From the NCBI GenBank assembly GCA_963576565.1, contig OY755038.1, positions 141,733,058 through 141,797,057 on the forward strand: a stretch of DNA of 64,000 nucleotides, written 5' to 3'. This DNA is from Aspidapion aeneum. Its lineage: Eukaryota > Arthropoda > Insecta > Coleoptera > Brentidae. Positions 56,894 to 64,000 of this stretch are shown piece after piece. The notes under the pieces are model-generated. The model did not search any database. It had not been told where the DNA came from and worked only from the letters and a program-made list of their open reading frames with translations. Position 1 is the first letter of the stretch; each line of letters starts with the position of its first letter. A program made the position numbers and the translations under genes.

Positions 56894-57219
56894 AAAAAAA
56901 GCCAAGTACGCGAAAATGGCATTCCGTAAAAAGAATTGAGATAAAAGTAAAGCCAAGTTCTCCAATACAAATTTCAAAATGAAAGGTTCGTACTAGTTTG
57001 GAAATGTTTTTTTTTAAACTTTGCTATTACAGCCAAACTTCTTCTGTTCAATTTAGCACTGTGCCTAAGAGTCATTTACAGCCGTAATAGCCAAGTTTAG
57101 AAAAATATTTCCAAACTAGTAAGAACCTTTCATTTTGAAATTTGTTTTGGAGAACTTGGCTTTACTTTTTTCTCAATTCTTTTTACGGAATGCCATTTTC
57201 GCGTACTTGGCTTTTTTTT
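56894..57219. mobile_element. Snap-back hairpin element, about 140-bp arms
   Basis: The left arm (56894-57046) begins AAAGCCAAGTACGCGAAAAT and the right arm (57083-57219) is its complement ending GTACTTGGCTTT, with inner matches TTTCAAAATGAAAGGTTC and ACTAGTTTGGAAAT. A loop of about 40 bp remains. Typical of a miniature inverted-repeat element; target duplications are hidden in flanking A/T tracts. Confidence 0.8.
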
Positions 57220-57348
57220 ATTTCACTTCTTTTTTAAAGGAATTGGATAATATTTAATTTTTAAAGTAGTAAAATATGCGGAATGTTGTTTCAAACTTTT
57301 GCAATGCCTTACTTAAATTTTTGAGGTTTTTTAATATTTTTCCATGGT
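57220..57348. other. Left flank of the solo LTR, edge of a 140-bp tandem array
   Basis: Its last part (TTTTTTAATATTTTTCCATGGT) resembles the same point of the tandem units found right of the solo LTR, indicating that the LTR landed in that array. TGGT at 57345-57348 is the left target duplication. Confidence 0.55.
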
Positions 57349-60149
57349 TGTAACGTGTCATTTTTACGTTTAAGGCAACGTTACATATTTGTTTATTTAG
57401 GTAAATAATCACGGCTCTTCGACTCGTCTTTCTGTACACAAATTAAGGGTATTTTATAGAGCTAGGTTTGGAGGTTATATAGTGTCCAGAAAGTAACCTG
57501 ATAAAGGAGGCATTCCATCGAATTACTGTGGACACTGCGCACAACGCATTATCTGGACATCGTAATTGGAACTTGAGATCACAGGTTTCGGGAAAAATCA
57601 CATAAACTTTTGATTGCTTTGTTTATCTGTAAAACTTCGTAGTTTTCTTTGACGTTCACGAAGATAAACAGCTGTTCTGCTGGGGCATGGCGGCGTTGCC
57701 GCATCACAAATGGTTTCAGTAACAGGAAGAAAACATTTAGATGAACATTTCATTCGCTTATGTTTATTTTCGAGGATATTGGCCCACTTTGATATCTTTA
57801 TTAATTTGATAAGGAGAAGATAAAATAAATACGAGTTATGCACTTTTGTAAATGGGAGATAAACGAGGGATAAAAACCAGGACTAAAAGAATAAACAAAA
57901 TCGTATTTTTATATTATATAAATTTATATATAATCATAGTTAAATAAAGTTAATAGCTAACTCAGTCGGATTGGAAGGTTGTGTAGGGCTAGCTAGTGGT
58001 GAGCAAACTTAACATCTGAACATTCTTAGGCCGGGTTTAAGCAGTAGTTCAATGTGTATTTTTAGGTTCAAGTTCAGAAACAACTTTATTAATGTAGTAA
58101 TGTTTTACAAAAATGGCGTCAAACCATATGAATCTTAGAGAAAACATATATAAAGAGCAAAGGAAACTTTTGACTAAAACTGTAACTAAAATACAACTAA
58201 ATTCTACACTTAGTATAGCTTTACTCATATGGGAATTGGTTGAGTGTTCGAATATTCCTGGGTTTGATGCAAGCTCTGATCTCCAGTAATTGATTTTACA
58301 GTTGATGGTTTCAATGCTGAGCTTCTTATAGTCCGTCTGGTTATTTTCCTCCTACTTGCTATGTTGGCGGGGGTCCGGTAGGCAAATGTTCGGTCTATGT
58401 ATGGAGGGTGTCTCGATGTCCTTGTTATAAAAATTTCAACCGTGGAAATAGATCCGACAACACCTCATGCGCAGGGTACGGAAGTATTAGTGTATTTCAT
58501 CATTGGTTAGTTTGAAAACCGCGGTTTTTTCCTCTAGTCTCGCAAACCGGAGTTAGGTGTACTGTCCCCACCAGATCTACGAACGGTTTCCGGCAACTTC
58601 TTTTTTTTTTTGTGTTCTCGACAAAGTATCTTGTCTCTTTCCTAACGAATTTTGGCTGGGCTGGTGGCCGTCTATTGGTGTCGCCATTGTTTTTGTGGTT
58701 ATAGGCACTTAATGGCACTGCAGTAGTTGCAAATTATACCAAAGACGGTATAACTGTGAGCCGTCGTGTTTAGGCGAATCCTAAGTGACGCTCACACCCT
58801 CTGAGAGGGATTTAAGGCGGCCTACGCCGTTTCTACGGAAAGAGCAGTGCACCGTCCATTCCATCGACGGGACAGTTGTGCTGGTGGAACGAGGTTCTGT
58901 TCCATCGACGAGCCAGTTGTAACCCTGGGAAAGGGTTTTTATGCTCGGGCAAGGATCCAGCAACAGATCGAAGACCCTGTATTGCCCAGCATGATGTGCT
59001 AAGCGAGCACTAGGGGAGGCGCGAGCAGGACGAGGACCCGGAGTTGCAGGGAAGATGTTTGAAAGCTTCCAGGTTTACACAATAACACATTCTTTTTTAC
59101 TCATACAATAATCCAGGACCAAGGTAGGAGCAAGCTTTAGATATAATTTTTTTTCATATAATTTTCCATATAATTTTTTCTTTAAGTACAACTTTTGCAT
59201 TTCTTGTAAACGCAAGATAAGGTATGACGTCATAACCAAAATTTTGCGACATAACTATTCATTTATAATTTTTACTGTACAATTGGAGTGTCTTGCTATT
59301 TCGGCCCTGACTTGTTCCATTTCATTTAATTCATTTTTTTTCCTATTTCATGATTTTGGTAATATTGTCTGGTTTACCATTAAAATATACAAGATGAACT
59401 AAATTTTTGTGTTATTTGTACAACCCAATGACCAACTTTGCAGAGACAAAAGAGAGATGAGGTTATATTTTTTTTAGCGGTTTCCTTACATTGTTTTGCC
59501 TCATGGGGTAGATCTCGGACTGGGTTGCTGTCTGTCTCATTCTACCCAATGTAGAATGATGACAGCAGATATTTGGTCCAGATCTCCCCTATGACAGAAT
59601 GATTTTGGAAGTGTTTTTTTTTTCAATCATTTATATAATGGAGTCTCACACTACTGACTCAAATGCACACAGTGTACCTACTGTGACCTGTTGGAAATGT
59701 GCATCTACCTATAAGGAACTTTCTATTTGTGTCATTTTGATTCATTTAGAAATCTTTTAGAATTTTTTTATTTTGTTTATTAGTCAATTTTTTTCTTGTT
59801 TTTTTAATTACACAAATACTTTGGAAGCCTCGGAAGTAGGTAGAGTTTCATTGTTTGGCTACAACGTTTGAGTTGAACTGTATTTTATTTAAGATCTTCT
59901 GTGTAAAACATTGATATTAAAACACTGTGGCGCACTTAAAATTTTCTTATTTCTGAACCCCCCCCCCCCTTTTCCACTGTATAAAAGTTACCAGGCATAT
60001 CAATGTTTTACCTAGCTGGAAAATACAGTTCTGCTTCCAGATATTTGTTTAATTACTCAGTAATTTGATTTTAGTGTCACAAATTGGCACAGCGTTATGG
60101 TTCTATTCAGTGTCACAAAATGTTACCCAACGCATTTTAATTGGCCACA
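57349..60149 (+). mobile_element. 2.8-kb solo LTR of the giant Ty3-type family
   Basis: Starts TGTAACGTGTC and ends TTGGCCACA, homologous over its length to 6146-9465 in inverted orientation. A perfect 4-bp target duplication TGGT flanks it (57345-57348, 60150-60153) and no primer-binding site or coding sequence follows, so it is a solo LTR left by LTR-LTR recombination. A G/C homopolymer near 59960 and small ORFs (57598-57843, 58500-58718, minus) are not genes. Confidence 0.85.
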
Positions 60150-60787
60150 TGGTTTTATCGGAGTTCCTATCAGCCTTCCAAAGCTCAGCTCTCTAGCGTT
60201 TCTGAAAGTGCACAATGTTACTTTTACATAACTTTACATGTATAGGGAAGGGAAATAAATTAAAATTGTCGTGTTTTTAAATTTTGTCCTATAGTTTTAT
60301 CATAGTTCCTATCAGTCTTCCAATGCTCAGCTCTCTAGCGTTTCTGGAAGTGGGTAATGTTACTTTTACATACCTTTACATTTATAGGGGAAGAGAGTAA
60401 ATGAAAATATTGGACTTTTTAAATTTTTGCCCATGGTTTTATCATAATTTCTATCAGCATTGCAATGCTCAGCTCTCTAGCGTTTCTGGAAGTCGGCAAT
60501 GTTAGTTTTATATAAATTTACATTTATAGGAGAGGGAAGTAAATTAAAATGTTGGTGTTTTTAAATTTTTTCATATAGTTTTATCAAACTGTCTTTCAGT
60601 CTTAAAAAGTTCAGCTCTCTAGCGTTTCTGGAAGTGGGCAGTGTTACTTTTACATAACTTTACATTTATAGGGGAAGGAAGTAAATTAGAATTTTGGGGT
60701 GTTTAATTAGATAAATAAACCTATTAGTCTGCCAAAGCTCAACTCTCTAGCATTTCTGAAAGTGGGCAATGCTACTTTTACATAACT
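60150..60787. repeat. 140-bp tandem array, first block
   Basis: About five units with cores GCTCAGCTCTCTAGCGTTTC, GTTACTTTTACATAACTTTA and GTTTTATCATAGTTCCTATC. The array is interrupted at 60788 by a duplicated leader-family segment. Confidence 0.87.
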
Positions 60788-61070
60788 AACCATCTCGAGT
60801 GGATGGCATCTTCAGGAGATGTTGACTGTTTGTCGGCTTCCAGTCTTCGAGAATATAAATATATGCCCTCATCAATGTTTAGTCACAACAAAGAAAACCT
60901 ATTGTTTTTAAATTTATTCTTAGATTGAAATCATTTTTAAAAATCAATGATCTTAAATTTATTGTTTAAACTGAACACTTTCCCATTTATTCCACAACAG
61001 TGTATTGTAATGCAAAAATTTGCTTCATTCTTTGAGGTCACCAGTATGAAATTACTTTAAAATTAAAAAA
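60788..61070 (+). repeat. Duplicate of 62852-63133 inside the tandem array
   Basis: About 280 bp nearly identical to 62852-63133, starting at CCATCTCGAGTGGATGGCAT and ending in AAAATTAAAAAA. Its start coincides with the helix II part of the hammerhead-like motif of the other copy. Confidence 0.85.
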
Positions 61071-61340
61071 CTTAACATAACTTTAAATGTATAGGGGAGG
61101 GAAGTAAATTAAAATTTTGGGGTTTTTTAATTTTTGTCTATAACTTCATAGTTACTATCGGTCTTCCAAAGCTCAGCTCTCTAGCATGTCTGGCAGTTGG
61201 CAATGTTGCTTTTACTTACCTATAGTTTTATCATAGTTCGTATCAGTCTGCCGAAGCTCAACTCTCTAGAATTTCTGGAAGTGGGCGATGCTACTTTTAC
61301 ATAACTTTAAATGTATAGGGGAGGGGAGTAAATATTTTCT
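61071..61340. repeat. 140-bp tandem array, second block
   Basis: Two further, more diverged units (CAGCTCTCTAGCATGTCTGG, CAACTCTCTAGAATTTCTGG), one shortened. Confidence 0.8.
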
Positions 61341-62241
61341 TTTGACATCTTTCTTTCTGGGAGCACCCTCGTGTAAAAGGGGATCGTTTTCCAGCCCTTA
61401 AAAAGGGACAAGACCTAATTTTTTTTATTAAATACTGTTCGATCTGTCTCCCGGCTACTGCTGAAACATGGGTAGTACCAGTGGAATTGGCAAGCCATTT
61501 TTTTAAGGTTAGGGGTACTCGTGGTTCTTTTGGGAAAAAATCTTAGTTTTGGTCAATTGTAACTTAATTGGGCGTGAAGCTGACATTGTTTTTCTTATTT
61601 ACAGAATATGGTAGCACGTCCCATTTTAGCCTAATGTGCCGCGCACTAGCCGCTTGTCGAGCGTGATAGGGATCTCCTTGCGAGTGCGCATACCCGTAAG
61701 AAAAAAAAAAAAAAGCCTAATGTGCTAAGCCGAGGGCTGTGATGTGTCCGCTCTACCGGACTGTAGGATGAGACTGTGTTGGAGTGGGGAACCCTTCTTT
61801 CAGAAGGTGAGTGTAATTATCCCCAATCGAGTCTTAAAAAAAAAAAGAAAATATAATTTTTTTTTTATTAGTAATGTTTCCTTAACGTTTTTTATTAAAT
61901 TATTTATGAAGCGGCTTTATAGCTCAGGCACGACCACTGAAATATGCAGTGTGTTTCGAGTTGTTAAACCACGAATTATTAGTACACCACTGGAAAACTA
62001 AAGGTGTCCTTTTTCTTTTCCAGGGTTCTCCAGGTGGGTTCTGCGTTTGAATGTACATGAAGTTATGTCTTTCTCTGTGTGGTTGTATGCTGTGACTGAT
62101 TAGAACAGCCAGGTGATGTTGGTTCTTACATTGGTGTAATCAAGAGATGTGACGGCGCTTATGACAAAATTTTTACAATATCAAGTTAGTAATTTGTAGT
62201 CGACCTTGGTTTAGTGCTGGGGAGGCCTAACTAAATATTTA
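61341..62241. other. Unassigned sequence right of the 140-bp array
   Basis: No convincing gene. An 85-codon frame at 61744-62001 lacks recognisable motifs. A poly-A run near 61700 and a splice-donor-like AGAAGGTGAGTG near 61803 are the only notable signals. Confidence 0.35.
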
Positions 62242-62363
62242 GTCCAATCCAAAAATCAATGAGTTAAAAAAACCTGACGGAAGATGACTGTCAGGATCGA
62301 AGGAGGTGGAGAATAGGCGTCGGACAACGTAGAAAAACGTTCTAAATCGACATAGTAGTAGTA
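62242..62363 (+). mobile_element. LINE-2-family 3' tail, extreme 5' truncation
   Basis: About 120 bp homologous to 55626-55746 (CAGGATCGAAGGAGGTG, CGTCGGACAACGTAGAAAAA), ending in the same TAGTAGTAG tail. It shows that the tail is the genuine 3' terminus of the LINE-2 family. Confidence 0.88.
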
Positions 62364-63741
62364 TGTTATGCAGCAGTCTTTGTTCTTTCCCTTTCCTCTC
62401 CCAAAACTGTTACTTGTTACTTGTGTTAAAGCAAAGTGAATGAGCCAGGAAAAATTTATTTATTATCCGAAAAAAATTATTGAAAATTAAATTTACTTGA
62501 AAATCATAAGGTATAAAAAATCGTAATTGCAAAAAAACCAATCAGTTTAGGAAAAGTTTTAAAAAATATTTATGTTGAATGAACCAAAAAAACAAACGAT
62601 GTTAGTATATTTGTTTAAGAATATTACTTAAGGAAATAAGCAACGTTAGTACTTATTTACTGCACCACTATAATATGCAGAACCTAAGTTTTAAACTTTT
62701 CACTCAACTCAGTAAAAAATTATCTCGTATGCATTTTCCGAAAAACAAATATGAAAACAAATTGTGAAAGGCTTTCGCGGCCATCGTCCAATGGTGGGTG
62801 TGCTTTCGGGCTGTTCGGCCGTCGTCATTGGAAATTCGTTCTCGACGTCTCGCCATCTCGAGTGGATGGCATCTTCAGGAGATGTTGACTGTTTGTCGGC
62901 TTCCAGTCTTCGAGAATATAAATATATGCCCTCATCAATGTTTAGTCACAACAAAGAAAACCTATTGTTTTTAAATTTATTCTTAGATTGAAATCATTTT
63001 TAAAAATCAATGATCTTAAATTTATTGTTTAAACTGAACATTTTCCCATTTATTCCACAACAGTGTATTGTAATGCAAAAATTTGCTTCATTCTTTGAGG
63101 TCATCAGTATGAAATTACTTTAAAATTAAAAAAAAGTCAAATAAAAAAAATTATTTCTTAATTGTCCACAACTTCCAAATGTTTATCCCTAAATAGGTAC
63201 TTTCCGAGTCTAACACCATCCATCGTTATCCAACATAACGATTTAATTTTAGAAGCAACAAAACGAAGATTAAGTGAAAAACTAAGTGCGTTAGAAGCTG
63301 AGTTACAATGGGCGCAGATGTAAGGCCCCGGACTAATTCATCCTATACCAGTATCCTCAAAAACAAAACGTTTTTTCTTTCAAGACCCAAACACCTAACC
63401 AATAAATCTTGTTTTTCAAAATTATGATTTGGAAGTCAAAGATTTATTTATTCCTGCTTGATCATCCAAGACAAAAAAGTTCACCTTTTCTGTAACCCCA
63501 GAAATTCCCATTTGCTCACCCCAAAAAATATATATATCCTGTCTGGTCACTCTTTAAAGCTACGACCACTATACTAACCAATCTGACCAAAACAAGATCT
63601 CGAGATGTTGTGTTTACAGAAGAAAAATAATATTTTTAAGAAAATTTAAATCTAGTTTAAAGTTTCTCTTAAATTTACTGACCAATCTCACGGCCTCAAG
63701 ATGACATTACTTTAAAAAATTACTGAACTTTACAAATGAAC
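62364..63741 (-). repeat. Second copy of the giant-element leader segment
   Basis: Homologous to 4225-6133 in the same window orientation, with a different insert: 62768-62990 here has no match in the left copy. It ends at the AACTTTACAAATGAACT that in the left copy abuts the primer-binding site, but no primer-binding site or LTR follows. It is thus a truncated internal fragment of the giant Ty3-type family, or a relative. Confidence 0.75.
62840..62882 (-). ncRNA. Hammerhead-like ribozyme motif (retrozyme/Penelope type)
   Basis: On the minus strand: TCTC, core CTGAAGA, hairpin GCCATC with loop and GATGGC, then GAGAC GTC and GAGA pairing back to TCTC. This matches a type I hammerhead layout known from repeats spread through animal genomes, except that the conserved GAAAC reads GAGAC, which likely kills activity. 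The surrounding 62768-62990 is likely a small Penelope- or retrozyme-derived insert. Confidence 0.5.
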
Positions 63742-64000
63742 TAAAAAAAAATTAAAAAAAACTTATATCTATATCTGTCTCAGTTAGACATTTCTTTTGT
63801 GGTATTATATCTAGTTGGCCTTCAAATTTATTTTCTCTGTATTCAATCCGGAGCAGGCAAAACTTCTCAAGGCTCAAACATAAATGTTTGGACTCCAGTG
63901 GCCATGACCAAGCTATGACCTGAACGCAGAAAAAATACAGAAGAAATAATTGTTAACTAGAAAAACTTTAATTGATAGAAATACCCGTAGGTCATTTTTT
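63742..64000. other. Right end of window, no feature seen
   Basis: A/T-rich sequence without recognised coding or repeat content. Confidence 0.4.

Overview
The window is an AT-rich stretch of eukaryotic, almost certainly arthropod and probably insect, genomic DNA. The evidence is the mixture of BEL/Pao retrotransposons with DUF1759/DUF1758/DUF5641-type proteins, a Penelope-like element with a GIY-YIG domain, RTE-like LINEs with an APE endonuclease, a Ty3-type element, and many short terminal-inverted-repeat (TIR) elements. A beetle is a guess, not a conclusion. I found no convincing conserved single-copy host gene, no tRNA or rRNA and no bacterial feature. Nearly everything assignable is a mobile element or a tandem repeat, mostly nested and mostly decayed.

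Layout. 1-9465 (minus strand) is the 5' part of one very large Ty3-type retrotransposon: a 3.3-kb LTR (6146-9465), a tRNA-Lys-like primer-binding site, a 3.35-kb leader, gag (981-2777), then a -1 overlapping protease/RT frame running off the left edge. 9641-13.4 kb is an RTE-like LINE on the minus strand with a (TA)n tail. 13.4-15.3 kb holds three unassigned short ORFs, two + strand and one convergent, packed closely. 15810-24256 is a BEL/Pao element (Pao-1) with 5-bp target duplications, split by a head-to-head pair of Penelope fragments that carry hammerhead-ribozyme-like motifs. 24.3-29.6 kb is repeat-derived: a 117-bp tandem array, a (TA)n tract, two inverted copies of one repeat family, a Cys-rich pseudogene and two short elements with exact 8-bp target duplications. 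29589-35005 is a second, more decayed Pao element (Pao-2) without RNase H.

35-39 kb holds a TA-flanked short TIR element, a Penelope fragment, an isolated 428-bp LTR and a 118-bp minisatellite. That minisatellite (38.6-39.3 and 55.7-56.7 kb) is interrupted by a second RTE-like LINE (LINE-2), and LINE-2 is itself interrupted by a 13,011-bp foldback element (42074-55084). The foldback element has 9-bp target duplications, matching outer ends, arms made of long inverted arrays of a 155-bp satellite, and a centre holding two nearly identical 2.03-kb tandem copies. From 56.7 kb rightward come a snap-back hairpin, a 140-bp tandem array, a 2.8-kb solo LTR of the giant Ty3 family with TGGT duplications, a LINE-2-family tail and a copy of the giant element's leader.

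How it works together: there is no pathway here, but there is a readable insertion history. The clearest chain is minisatellite, then LINE-2, then foldback element, then duplication inside the foldback. The most interesting candidates are the satellite-armed foldback element, the giant-LTR Ty3 family with a canonical GGGAAAC frameshift site, the hammerhead-like motifs, and the compact unassigned ORF cluster at 14.1-15.3 kb.
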